A stretch of 64,000 nucleotides of DNA. It comes from Ahrensia sp. GTDB taxonomy: Bacteria > Pseudomonadota > Alphaproteobacteria > Rhizobiales > Rhizobiaceae. The notes beneath the pieces are model-generated. The model was not told the DNA's origin. It did not search any database and was given only the letters and a program-made list of their open reading frames with translations. Made by a program: the position numbers and the translations under genes. The stretch lies in contig NZXU01000046.1 of NCBI GenBank assembly GCA_002698425.1, forward strand, positions 1-64,000, given 5' to 3'. Below are positions 35,003-43,894 of this stretch, one piece after another; positions within the stretch are counted from its first letter, which is position 1; each line of letters starts with the position of its first letter.

Positions 35003-35731
35003 TCAGGCCGCCTCCAACTCGCCAACTGCCTGCTTGACCGCGCGTGCGATCTCGACCGCATTCGGCGTATCGGAGTGAACGCAGATCGTCTCGGCGCGCA
35101 CGGATACGGGCTGGCCGTTGATGGAACTGATCTTGCCCTCGCGCGCGGCCGAAACGGAACGCGCGGCGGCGGCCTCCGGCTCGACGGCGTGATGCTCGCG
35201 CGTGATGATGAGCCCACCCTTGTCGTCATAATCGAGATCGGCGAAAAACTCCGCCTGGAAGCCGACGCCGCGGGCCGTGTAGATTTCCTCGTGCAAGGTC
35301 CCCGCCAGTCCGAGAACTGGAACTTGAAAGATCTCGGCGGCGTCCGCGACAGCCTGGGCAATATGCTCCATGCGCGCCGCCATTCCGTAGAGAGCGCCAT
35401 GCGGCTTCAAATGCGACAGCGGCAGACCGACGATATCGAGGAAACCCTTCAGGGCGCCAATCTGGTAGATGATGATGTTGAACATCTCGTCGCGGTCGAT
35501 CTTCATCTCGCGGCGGCCGAAGCCCGACAGGTCCGGCAGCGAGAAATGCGCGCCCACTTTCACGCCGTGCTCCCCGGCCAGTTCGACCGTGCGCCGCATG
35601 TGATTGGGATCGGAACCGTGAAAGCCGCAGGCGACATTGGCCTGCGTGATGAGGGGCATCATCCCCTCGTCGTCACCCATCTTGTAGAGCCCGAAGCTCT
35701 CGCCCATGTCACAGTTGATTTCCACCGACAT
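35003..35731 (-). CDS. pxpA: PxpA / LamB-YcsF family lactam-opening subunit
   Basis: 242-aa protein with the family start VEINCDMGESFG (3-14) and the ANVACGFHGSDP motif (31-42) containing His38. LamB/YcsF proteins hydrolyse activated cyclic amides such as 5-oxoproline, and fungal LamB is needed for 2-pyrrolidinone use. ATG 35731 has GGAGG upstream and was chosen over a longer frame. It is the first gene of the operon, divergent from a LysR gene across a 303-base gap. Confidence 0.9.
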   Translation of the reverse strand: MSVEINCDMGESFGLYKMGDDEGMMPLITQANVACGFHGSDPNHMRRTVELAGEHGVKVGAHFSLPDLSGFGRREMKIDRDEMFNIIIYQIGALKGFLDIVGLPLSHLKPHGALYGMAARMEHIAQAVADAAEIFQVPVLGLAGTLHEEIYTARGVGFQAEFFADLDYDDKGGLIITREHHAVEPEAAAARSVSAAREGKISSINGQPVSVRAETICVHSDTPNAVEIARAVKQAVGELEAA

Positions 35732-35889
35732 GATGAGCCTCCAATTTTCCGTCAGACCTGCCACGAGCGGATGCGGCAGGCAATGTCCGATCCCGAAACG
35801 ATAATGAAGAAACTCGGCACACGTAAAATATGATTATAGCGATGGCATTTTCTGATTTTTTGATATTGTGACCTCGCGGAGGAACTCGC

Positions 35890-36042
35890 GTGAAGGACCT
35901 TGCGATCTCAACCGCCGAAGGCAAAAGAACTGGAAAAAATCACGAAATCGAGTTTCCCGGGATCCGTTTAGAGGTCGCAAGCGGACAGCCGCCGACGCAG
36001 GATTTCAGATTTTTCGATGTGGAATATCAATTAAATGAATGA
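35890..36042 (+). CDS. Possible 50-codon leader ORF before the LysR gene
   Basis: GTG at 35890 has a GCGGAGGA site nine bases upstream and opens a 50-codon frame rich in charged residues that ends in TGA at 36040-36042, overlapping the LysR start by eight bases. This overlap would couple its translation to that of the regulator. It lies in the otherwise gene-free interval 35732-36034, whose left half is AT-rich promoter DNA. The coding character is uncertain and I recognise no family. Confidence 0.25.
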   Translation: MKDLAISTAEGKRTGKNHEIEFPGIRLEVASGQPPTQDFRFFDVEYQLNE

Positions 36043-36943
36043 ACCCTCGATCCGCCAACTTCGCTACTTCATCGCGGTCGCCAATGCGGGCCAGATCTCG
36101 CGCGCCGCGGTGGAACTCAACGTCTCCCAGTCGGCGGTGACGACGGCGGTCAAACAACTCGAGGAGATCGTCGGCGCGCAACTGTTGTCACGCCATGCAA
36201 ACGGCGTCGCCCTCACCTTCGAGGGCAATATCTTTCTCGATCATGCCCACCGGGTGATGGCTGCCGTCGACGAGGCGGTGAGGTCGCCGAGCCGCCTGCG
36301 CGACGACGTGACGGGCAGGCTCCGGCTGGCCATGACCTACACCGTCGCCGGCTATTTCATCCCGCCCTATATCGAGCGTTTCACGCGGGCCTTTCCAGGC
36401 ATAGACCTGAAACTGACGGAAGCGCCGCGCAACGCCATTGAAGACGGGCTTGTTTCCGGCACCTTCGATCTCGCCGTGATGCTGACCTCCAACATCGTCG
36501 ATCAGGAAGGCATTTCCTACGACACGCTTATACAGTCCCGGCGCCGGCTCTGGTTGCCTTCGCAGCACAAGCTGCTCGGCTACGCCTCGGTGTCGCTGCA
36601 GGATATCGCCAAAGAGCCTTACATCATGCTGACTGTCGACGAGGCCAGCAACACGGCCCAGCGCTACTGGAACCGGACAAGCCTGCGCCCGCAGACAATC
36701 TTCCGCACCTCCTCCGTCGAGGCCGTGCGCTCGATGGTGGCAAACGGCATGGGCGTTACAATCCTGTCCGACATGGTCTACCGCCCATGGTCGCTCGACG
36801 GCCGCCGCGTCGAAGTCGTTTCGCTGGTCGACCACGTGCCGTCGATGGATGTCGGCCTCGCCTGGGCAACCAATGTCGGGCAGAATACCGCCGTCACGGC
36901 CTTCCGCGAATTCATGCACTTGCGGTCCGTGCAGGATCGCTGA
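36035..36943 (+). CDS. LysR-type transcriptional regulator
   Basis: 302-aa regulator with helix-turn-helix QISRAAVELNVSQSAVTTAVKQLEEIVG (about residues 18-45) and a standard effector domain. It is divergent from pxpA and convergent with the second hyuA, which ends 31 bases past its stop. The most likely target is the pxpA-to-binding-protein operon. The inducer is probably the lactam or the amino acid released from it. Confidence 0.9.
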   Translation: MNEPSIRQLRYFIAVANAGQISRAAVELNVSQSAVTTAVKQLEEIVGAQLLSRHANGVALTFEGNIFLDHAHRVMAAVDEAVRSPSRLRDDVTGRLRLAMTYTVAGYFIPPYIERFTRAFPGIDLKLTEAPRNAIEDGLVSGTFDLAVMLTSNIVDQEGISYDTLIQSRRRLWLPSQHKLLGYASVSLQDIAKEPYIMLTVDEASNTAQRYWNRTSLRPQTIFRTSSVEAVRSMVANGMGVTILSDMVYRPWSLDGRRVEVVSLVDHVPSMDVGLAWATNVGQNTAVTAFREFMHLRSVQDR

Positions 36944-36974
36944 TGTTTCGGACGCGGCGCCGACCGCCGGGCCC

Positions 36975-39062
36975 CTAGGCCGCGGCGGACTGGCTGGTGA
37001 TGATATAGACGCCGGTCTCGTGCAGGTCGGCGACCCAGCCGGGTTCGATCACCAGCGTCGTCGTCACCTCCTCGATGACCGCAGGCCCCTCCACGCGGTC
37101 GCCCGCGCCAAGCAGGTCGCCGTCATAGATCCTGGTCTCGGTGGTCTCGCCGGAGGCATCGAAAACCATCGCACGGGTGCCCTTCACGGCGGTCTCAGCG
37201 CCCTTCCCCTCGGCGATCATCATCTGGTCGGGATTGTCGACATACCCCTGGATCGTGCTTTCGATATTCACCACCTCGACGGCGCTGTGCGGCTCGTCAT
37301 AGGTGTAGAGCTCCTTGTGGCGGGCGTGGAACGCTTCCTTGATCCGGGCCAGCGCCGCCTCGTCCACCTCGAACGCGTCGATATCGACCGTGCATTCGTG
37401 CACCTGGCCGACATATCGCATGTCGAGGCTGCGACGGATCGAAATGCGGTCTTCCCCGAAATCGTCCGACTTGAGGTCGGCGATACCGCGCGCTTCCAGC
37501 CCCTCGAACAGATCATTGAGCTTTTTCGCGGTCTCGGCGCCTTCCAGACGCATCGGCGCCGGCGACATGTAGTTGTACTTCACGTCGGAGATGATCTGTC
37601 CGTAGGCGCACAGGCCGGAGGCAAGCTTGGAGACCAGGACCTTGCGCGTCCCGATTTCGCGGGCGAGCGCAGTGATATGCGCGCCGGTCGCGCCGCCGGC
37701 TCCCATCAGAACGAAGTCGCGCGGATCGTAACCGCGCTCGACGGAAACGCGGCGAATGCCGTTGACCATGTTGCTGTTGACGATGGTGAACATGCCATAG
37801 GCGGCCTTCTCCACCGTGATCCCGAGCGGGTCCGCGAGCTTCTGCTTGATGGCGTTGTAGGCTTTTTCCCGGTCCAGCGGCAGGCGACCGCCGACGAGCC
37901 CGTCGGAATTGAGATAGCCGAGGATCAGATTGGCGTCGGTCGTCGTCGGATTGTCGCCGCCCTGGCTGTAGCAGGCCGGCCCCGGTTCCGAACCGGCCGA
38001 TTGCGGCCCCATCTGCAGCAGGCCCATCTCGTCGATCCAGCCGATCGAGCCGCCACCGGCGCCGAGCGTCTCGACCTGGATCATCGGGATCCCGATTCGG
38101 TAGCGCAGGAAGTCGATGTTCTTGTTGATGTTGGCCTTCCCGTCCTTCGTCAGGGTGATGTCGAAGGACGTGCCGCCCATGTCGATGGTTATGATGTTCT
38201 TCTCGTTCCAGGGCTCCCCGACATGGAGCGCCGCCTGCGGGGCGGATGCCGGGCCGGAATTGATCGCGTAAACGGACTGGTCGGAGACCACGTCGCCCTT
38301 GGCGAGCCCGCCGTTCGACTGGAAGTAGCGCACCGGGTTCTTTGCGCCGAGCGACGCGAAATAGCGGTCCACCGCATCCACGTAACGGCGCAGGATCGGC
38401 GCCAGATACGCATTGACCACGGCGGTCGAGGTACGGGTGTATTCGCGCACCTGCGGGTAGAGTTGCGAGCCGACGGTCAGCGAGACATCCGGCATCATTT
38501 CGCGCACGATCCGCGCTGCGCGCATTTCGTGATCGGGATGCAGGACCGACCAGACGAACGAGATCGCAACCGACTCCACGCCCTGGCTGAGGAAATGCTC
38601 GCACGCTTCGCGGACATCGTCCTCGTTAAGCGGCGTGTGCACCGAACCGTTGGAGATGACCCGCTCGCGTATGCCGCGGCGCAGATAGCGCGGCGCCAGC
38701 ATTGTCGCCGGCGGATATTCCGGGTCGTAACGGTAACCGTCTTCCTTGTGGCCGAGCCGGATCTCGATGCTGTCCTCGTGGCCCTTGGTCGCCAGCAACG
38801 CCGTCTTGGCACCCGAATGGGTGATCAGCGCGTTCAGCGCGACCGTCGTGCCGTTGATGCACAGATCGGAATTGGAGACGATTTCGGCCGCGGAGATGCC
38901 GGTCTGCTCGGTGATCAGGTCGAGCCCGTTGCGGATCGCCTGGGTCGGATCGGACGGTGTCGACAGCGCCTTGAACAGCCGGACATTGCCGTTCTTCTCG
39001 GCCAGGACGAAATCGGTGAAGGTGCCGCCGGCGTCGATGCCGAGACGAAATTGCGTGCGCAT
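36975..39062 (-). CDS. hyuA: Hydantoinase A / 5-oxoprolinase family subunit, second copy
   Basis: 695-aa ATP-dependent ring-opening subunit with FRLGIDAGGTFTDFVL at the start, TIDMGGTSFDITL and a GPASAP segment in the ATPase core. It is only distantly similar to the copy at 13157-15250. ATG 39062, after a GAGGAAG site, was chosen over an upstream extension. It follows hyuB by 22 bases, the reverse gene order of the first pair. This points to independent origin of the two pairs and not a local duplication. Confidence 0.92.
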   Translation of the reverse strand: MRTQFRLGIDAGGTFTDFVLAEKNGNVRLFKALSTPSDPTQAIRNGLDLITEQTGISAAEIVSNSDLCINGTTVALNALITHSGAKTALLATKGHEDSIEIRLGHKEDGYRYDPEYPPATMLAPRYLRRGIRERVISNGSVHTPLNEDDVREACEHFLSQGVESVAISFVWSVLHPDHEMRAARIVREMMPDVSLTVGSQLYPQVREYTRTSTAVVNAYLAPILRRYVDAVDRYFASLGAKNPVRYFQSNGGLAKGDVVSDQSVYAINSGPASAPQAALHVGEPWNEKNIITIDMGGTSFDITLTKDGKANINKNIDFLRYRIGIPMIQVETLGAGGGSIGWIDEMGLLQMGPQSAGSEPGPACYSQGGDNPTTTDANLILGYLNSDGLVGGRLPLDREKAYNAIKQKLADPLGITVEKAAYGMFTIVNSNMVNGIRRVSVERGYDPRDFVLMGAGGATGAHITALAREIGTRKVLVSKLASGLCAYGQIISDVKYNYMSPAPMRLEGAETAKKLNDLFEGLEARGIADLKSDDFGEDRISIRRSLDMRYVGQVHECTVDIDAFEVDEAALARIKEAFHARHKELYTYDEPHSAVEVVNIESTIQGYVDNPDQMMIAEGKGAETAVKGTRAMVFDASGETTETRIYDGDLLGAGDRVEGPAVIEEVTTTLVIEPGWVADLHETGVYIITSQSAAA

Positions 39063-39084
39063 TGTTCTTCCTCTTTTCCGGAAC

Positions 39085-40836
39085 TCAGGCGCTGGCGCGC
39101 AGGGCCGCGGTTGCGTCCTCGTCGATGGCCAGTGTCGCGCGATCGGCAATCACCACGCCGTAATCGAGCCTGGCGCCCTCGATGCTGACGAGGCCGTTGC
39201 GGACATCGTCCACCACTTTCGCCGGATCGCGTTCGAAGGCCTGTCCGAAACCGCCGCCGCCGGGGTTCATGTTCGCCGCCCGCTCGCCGGGCTGGATGGT
39301 TTCGATGACATTGTCCGTGATGATCCGCGTTTCCCCGTTGCGGGTGACTTCGAGGCGGCCGACCTTCTTGTCCACCATGGTGGAACTCGCGCCGGCCGCG
39401 CCCATTGCCGGAATGCGGCGGCCCTCGCCGAAGGTGATCAGCGTCATCGGGCTGTCGAGCGGCTCCACCTCCCAGCGCGTGCCGGAACCGCCGCGATGCT
39501 TGCCGGCGCCGCCGGAGTCCTCCATCAGGCCGTATTCGTGGATGATGATCGGGTAGCTGTGTTCAAGCATCTCGATATCGCCGGAGGTCAGCGCGCCGAA
39601 ACAGCATTCCGGTCCGCAGGCATGCCAGCCATCCTGTGTCGCCGTTGCGCCGGCGCCCGAGATGATCGAGGCGAGCACCATGGTGACGTATTCTTCGTCG
39701 TGACGCTTGTCCCACCCCGCGATGTTGCAGCCATTGGCGTGCCCCCAACTCGCCGAGACCTTGTCGGGCGCGGCCTGCTCGAAGGCCAGCCGCACCGCAT
39801 CGGTCAGCGTTTCCATCGGCGTGGTCGTACAGTTCATGTGCGGGGCCGGCGACCGCGCGTTGCACAGCGTGCCCTTCGGCCCCATGTCCACCGTCACGTT
39901 GCGGTAGAGCCCCTCATTGTAGGGCGGAGGCAACTGGGCGAACATCATCAGCCCGAGATACACGCCGGAATAGCTGTTACCCTCGTAACTGTTGATGAAA
40001 TACGGGATCTGCGGCGGGCTCTCGATCGCGATATGGCAGTTCGGCCCCTCGATGGTCACCGTCGCGGTGATCTCGAAATCGCCGAACCCGTGGCCGGCAT
40101 CCTCGAGGATGGCGGTTCCCTTGTAGGTTCCGTCCGGAACCTCGGCGATCAGCGTATTCATGTGCTTGTTCGCCATGTCGAGCAGGACCTCGATACAGTC
40201 CTGCACGGTCTGCTTGCCATATTTGTCGAGCAGCGCGATCAGGTTGCGCGCGCCCACCTGGCAGGCTCCGATCAGCGCATTGAAGTCTCCCTCCTGGTCG
40301 CGGCGCGCGCGCATGTTGGTGAGGAGCATGTTCAAGATATCGTTGCGCGGCTTGCCCTTGTCCCAGATCTTGATCGGCGGGATGCGCAGGCCCTCGGCGA
40401 AGATTTCCTTGGCATCGGGATTGTAGCCGGCCGGCACCGGGCCGCCGATATCGGTCAGATGACCCTTGCACACCGTCCAGAACACCAGTTCGCCGTGGTA
40501 GAACACCGGGTAATACATGCAGGTGTCGATGATATGGCTGCCGGCATAGTCCGGATCGTTGTGGAGGATCAGGTCGCCTTCATGGATGTCGCCGGCAAAG
40601 AAGCCGTCGACCGCCTTCATCGCCGGCACCAGGCTTCCCAGATGGATCGGGATGTCCTGTCCCTGCAGGATCATCTCCGGCGTATGGTTGAACAGCGCCG
40701 TTGAATAGTCGTGCGCGAGGTTGAAGACCGAGGATCGCGCGGTCTGCTCCAGGGCGAGCGTCATCTCGCGCTGGGTCGTTTCCAGCACGCCCCGGACGAC
40801 CGATAGCGTAATCGGATCGACGTCTGTACGGCTCAT
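39085..40836 (-). CDS. hyuB: Hydantoinase B / 5-oxoprolinase family subunit, second copy
   Basis: 583-aa partner of the downstream HyuA. It contains HNDPDYAGSH (92-101), GHLTDIGGP (125-133) and a late GGAGKHRGGSG. The open frame runs on upstream for 160 codons, but ATG 40836 has GGAGG before it and begins the family-typical MSRTDVDPITLSVVRG, so the extension is rejected. It is divergent from an AraC regulator about 230 bases away. Likely substrates are hydantoins, N-methylhydantoin or 5-oxoproline analogues. Confidence 0.92.
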   Translation of the reverse strand: MSRTDVDPITLSVVRGVLETTQREMTLALEQTARSSVFNLAHDYSTALFNHTPEMILQGQDIPIHLGSLVPAMKAVDGFFAGDIHEGDLILHNDPDYAGSHIIDTCMYYPVFYHGELVFWTVCKGHLTDIGGPVPAGYNPDAKEIFAEGLRIPPIKIWDKGKPRNDILNMLLTNMRARRDQEGDFNALIGACQVGARNLIALLDKYGKQTVQDCIEVLLDMANKHMNTLIAEVPDGTYKGTAILEDAGHGFGDFEITATVTIEGPNCHIAIESPPQIPYFINSYEGNSYSGVYLGLMMFAQLPPPYNEGLYRNVTVDMGPKGTLCNARSPAPHMNCTTTPMETLTDAVRLAFEQAAPDKVSASWGHANGCNIAGWDKRHDEEYVTMVLASIISGAGATATQDGWHACGPECCFGALTSGDIEMLEHSYPIIIHEYGLMEDSGGAGKHRGGSGTRWEVEPLDSPMTLITFGEGRRIPAMGAAGASSTMVDKKVGRLEVTRNGETRIITDNVIETIQPGERAANMNPGGGGFGQAFERDPAKVVDDVRNGLVSIEGARLDYGVVIADRATLAIDEDATAALRASA

Positions 40837-41064
40837 GGCAAGTATCCTCCACGCTGAGATGGCCCGATCGCGCATTCCCTGCCGCGGGGGTGCGGCGAAA
40901 CACGCAGTATCGACAAACATGCTCCGATCCTTTCGGCCGGTCTTGACGCAGGAGGAACAATCGCTTGACGCCGGGAGAAGAAACGCGGGCGCGAGCTGCC
41001 GCTTGTCCCCTCGCCCCGCCGGCCTTACACTCCCGCGAAGACGAACCGGGAACCCGATGTCGCG

Positions 41065-42012
41065 ATGGCATGGACTGCCCATACGACGGACCATATCGCA
41101 CCGCTCGAGCGCGCCGCCGCATGGAGCGCGGTGATCGCGAATGTCTACTTCCCGCTGCAGTTGACCTACCGGTCGGCCGACCGGTTCCGCGGCGATCTCA
41201 CCACACGGTCGCTGGGCTCCGTCGGACTGTCGCGGCTGCGCACGGAACCGCTGCAGTATGAGCGTCTCCCGCGCCATATCGGGCGGACGACCGAGGAAGA
41301 GTTCCTGATCACCCTTCCGCAAAGAAGCCCGATCGTGTTCCGGCAGATGAATCGCGAGGTGCGATGCGATGCCGGCGGATTCATCCTCGAGCGCGGCGAC
41401 GCGCCCTACCGGTTCTCATATGAGGACAGCAACGATCTGCTCGTGCTCAAGGTGCCGAAGACACTGCTTGCCGGCTATGTGCCCGAACCTGACAGGCACT
41501 GCGCCAAGGTTTTCGACGGACGCTCGGGCATGGGAGGCCTGTTCTCGTCGACCGCCCGGCGCCTGTACCGGCAGGAAATCGGCTCCATCGCCGCGCCCGT
41601 CGTGAGCCGCCACCTGCTGGAACTGCTGACGCTTGCGCTGGAGGATCCGGGGGCCGCCGAACCGGACACGCTTTCTTCGGTACGGGCCGCGCATCTGCGA
41701 CGCGCAGAGGAGTTCATACAGTCGAACCTGACCGATCCGTCGCTGACACCTGAGCTGATCGCCAATGCCTGCGGCATTTCCAAGCGCTACCTGCACGACC
41801 TGTTCCGGGACGTGAACGGAACAGTCTCCCAGCAGATCCGCGATCAGAGGCTGGTCGCGGCGCGCAACATGCTCGAAGTCGCGCGCAATCGCACCATTGC
41901 CGATATCGCCTATCGCTTCGGCTTCAGCGACCAGGCGCAATTCTCGCGCCTGTTCAAGGCCCGTTTCGGCCAGACACCGTCGGAATACCGTTCCAGATCG
42001 GCAAGCGTCTAA
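41065..42012 (+). CDS. AraC-family transcriptional regulator
   Basis: 315-aa activator with an N-terminal effector domain and a C-terminal double helix-turn-helix from about residue 210 (IANACGISKRYLHDLFRD and IADIAYRFGFSDQAQFSRLFKARFGQTPSEYR). It is divergent from the second hyuB and probably activates hyuBA. It converges on a LysR gene with only six bases between the stops. Confidence 0.92.
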   Translation: MAWTAHTTDHIAPLERAAAWSAVIANVYFPLQLTYRSADRFRGDLTTRSLGSVGLSRLRTEPLQYERLPRHIGRTTEEEFLITLPQRSPIVFRQMNREVRCDAGGFILERGDAPYRFSYEDSNDLLVLKVPKTLLAGYVPEPDRHCAKVFDGRSGMGGLFSSTARRLYRQEIGSIAAPVVSRHLLELLTLALEDPGAAEPDTLSSVRAAHLRRAEEFIQSNLTDPSLTPELIANACGISKRYLHDLFRDVNGTVSQQIRDQRLVAARNMLEVARNRTIADIAYRFGFSDQAQFSRLFKARFGQTPSEYRSRSASV

Positions 42013-42018
42013 CGGCCT

Positions 42019-42954
42019 TCACGACCGGGCGTTCTCCGCGATAATCGCCGGCCAGTTCCCGCTGCGCACCAGTTTCCGGAAGATCTCGCCCAACAGTGCG
42101 CCGGTTGCGAAGCTGGCGCGCGGACGGATCGCGTCGTGGCGCGACGCCAGGTGCACCGTCCATTCCATGGCCGGACGCGTGATTTCCAGCGCCACGATCC
42201 GGTCACTGCATGCGTAGGTCGAGATCAGGAAACGCGGCAGGATCGTGCAGTAACCGGCGCTGACGAGGCCAAACAGCCCCGGCAGTGAATCGATGTCCGC
42301 CACGACATTCGGCATCAGTCCCTCCGCCCGGCAGTGGGACTCGATATGCCTGCGGATCGAGTGGCTGGCATTTGGAAGCACGAGACGAAGATCTGCGACC
42401 TCGTCGAGCCGCACGCGCCTGCGGGCGGCCAGTGCATGGTCCGCCGGCACGAGCAGGTGCAGCTTCTCCTGCAGGATCGGCTCGCTGCGCAGACCGGCCA
42501 TCGGTTGAATATCGTAGAGAACGGCGAGGTCGAGCTTTCCAAGCTGCAACTGTTCGGCAAGGACGCCGCTCATGGCCTCGACGATATGCAACCGGACTTG
42601 CGGATAGCGCGCCTCCAGAACCGGGACCAATTCCGGGACGACACCGCCGGCAACCGTCGTGGGCAGGCCGAGGCGGACGGTCCCGATCGGCTCCTTCGAC
42701 AAGTCCTTGACCACCGACTGGATCTCGGCGACGTCGCGAACGACGTCGAAGGATTTCTCCAGCACGTATCGCCCCTCCTCCGTCAGCGACGACCCCCTGG
42801 AGTGTCGCGTGACGAGCCTGACCCCAAGTTCATCCTCCAGCCGCTGCAGAGACGCGGTCAGTGCGGGCTGGGTCAGATGCAGCAGCCGCGCCGCAGCCGA
42901 CAGGCTTCCGGTCTCGGCGATGCCGATCAGCGCGCGCAAGTCCCTGAGTTCCAT
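42019..42954 (-). CDS. LysR-type transcriptional regulator
   Basis: 311-aa regulator whose helix-turn-helix is GSLSAAARLLHLTQPALTASLQRLEDELG (about residues 16-44). Longer in-frame starts exist, but ATG 42954 gives the canonical MELRDLRALIGIAETGS start. It is divergent from the cyclase-amidase genes, and two 12-bp direct repeats lie in the 201-base gap between them. It probably controls those genes. Confidence 0.9.
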   Translation of the reverse strand: MELRDLRALIGIAETGSLSAAARLLHLTQPALTASLQRLEDELGVRLVTRHSRGSSLTEEGRYVLEKSFDVVRDVAEIQSVVKDLSKEPIGTVRLGLPTTVAGGVVPELVPVLEARYPQVRLHIVEAMSGVLAEQLQLGKLDLAVLYDIQPMAGLRSEPILQEKLHLLVPADHALAARRRVRLDEVADLRLVLPNASHSIRRHIESHCRAEGLMPNVVADIDSLPGLFGLVSAGYCTILPRFLISTYACSDRIVALEITRPAMEWTVHLASRHDAIRPRASFATGALLGEIFRKLVRSGNWPAIIAENARS

Positions 42955-43004
42955 TGCCAACCGTCTTTCCTGGCCGCGCTCACACTGCATTGCACGCCGC
43001 GAGC

Positions 43005-43081
43005 CATAAATCCTGATGATACCTGCCATCCGGAATACGGCAATTGTCACGTCGAATTTTCTCGGGAAGCATAAATCCTGA
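43005..43081. promoter_or_regulatory. Two identical 12-bp direct repeats before the cyclase gene
   Basis: CATAAATCCTGA occurs at 43005-43016 and again at 43070-43081, 65 bases apart (about six helical turns), in the divergent gap between the LysR gene and the cyclase gene. Exact repeats of this length in a short regulatory interval suggest paired operator sites on the same face of the helix, possibly with looping. Confidence 0.45.
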
Positions 43082-43155
43082 ATATGGGCGGCATGTCAGC
43101 ATCCGGGAAAAACCGTCTGCGCAGCCGCCCGGCGCCGCAACAGGAAGGACCTGCC

Positions 43156-43860
43156 ATGACCAAGCGCATCATCGATCTCAGCCTCACGGTCGAAGACAAC
43201 ATGCCGGCACACAAGCTGTTTCAGAGCCCGGTCTATCTGAAAGCGTTGACGCACGAGAGTACCTTGTCGTTCGGGCTTGGCGTCGAAGGCGATCCGATGA
43301 CCTTCCAGACGAACTTCATTGGCATGCTCGATCATGTCGGCACGCATGTGGACGCCTTTCTCCACGTCAATCCGAAGGGATTGCCGATCAACGAGATGCC
43401 GCTCGACCTGTTCATGGGCAAGGCCGTGTGTTTCGATCTGCGCCATATCGGCGATTTGGAGGACATCACGGCAGAACACATGACGGAAGCCGAAAAGGCT
43501 GCGGGCGTCAGCGTCGATGGTCATATCGTGTTGCTGTGCACCGGCTTTCACAATCGCAACTGGGGCGACCGAAAGCAGATCGTCTGGGGCAATCCGGGTC
43601 TGACTGTCGAGGCCACCCGATGGTTGCACGAGCGCGGTTCGCGCATGCATGGCGTAGAGGGCCCCTCGACCGACAAGCCGAGCGACAACATCTTTGCGCA
43701 ACACCGGCTGTGCAGGGATCTCGGCATCTCGCACTACGAATGGCTGGTCAATCTGGAGGAACTGGTCGGCAAGGGCGAGTTCGAATTCTTCGGCCTGCCA
43801 ATCAAGTTCAAGGACGGATCCGGCTCCCCGGTTCGCGCCGTCGCCATCCTGGACGAATAG
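43156..43860 (+). CDS. Cyclase-family metal hydrolase (KynB-like)
   Basis: 234-aa protein of the cyclase/kynurenine formamidase family, with the metal motif H-x-GTH-x-D-x-x-x-H at His60, His64, Asp66 and His70. Such enzymes hydrolyse formamides, isatin or other cyclic and linear amides. ATG 43156 has AGGAAGGA upstream; earlier in-frame ATGs lie within the control repeats and are less likely. An amidase gene follows 34 bases later. This is the second predicted arylformamidase-type activity in the region, after the unrelated alpha/beta hydrolase at 3407-4273. Confidence 0.85.
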   Translation: MTKRIIDLSLTVEDNMPAHKLFQSPVYLKALTHESTLSFGLGVEGDPMTFQTNFIGMLDHVGTHVDAFLHVNPKGLPINEMPLDLFMGKAVCFDLRHIGDLEDITAEHMTEAEKAAGVSVDGHIVLLCTGFHNRNWGDRKQIVWGNPGLTVEATRWLHERGSRMHGVEGPSTDKPSDNIFAQHRLCRDLGISHYEWLVNLEELVGKGEFEFFGLPIKFKDGSGSPVRAVAILDE

Positions 43861-43894
43861 CGCCCTGCCCGGCCAAATCGGGAGAGCCGCCCGG

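Noticed and set aside
39085..41322. 745-aa version of the second HyuB
   Set aside because: The extension enters the divergent AraC gene; ATG 40836 has a good ribosome site and the canonical start.
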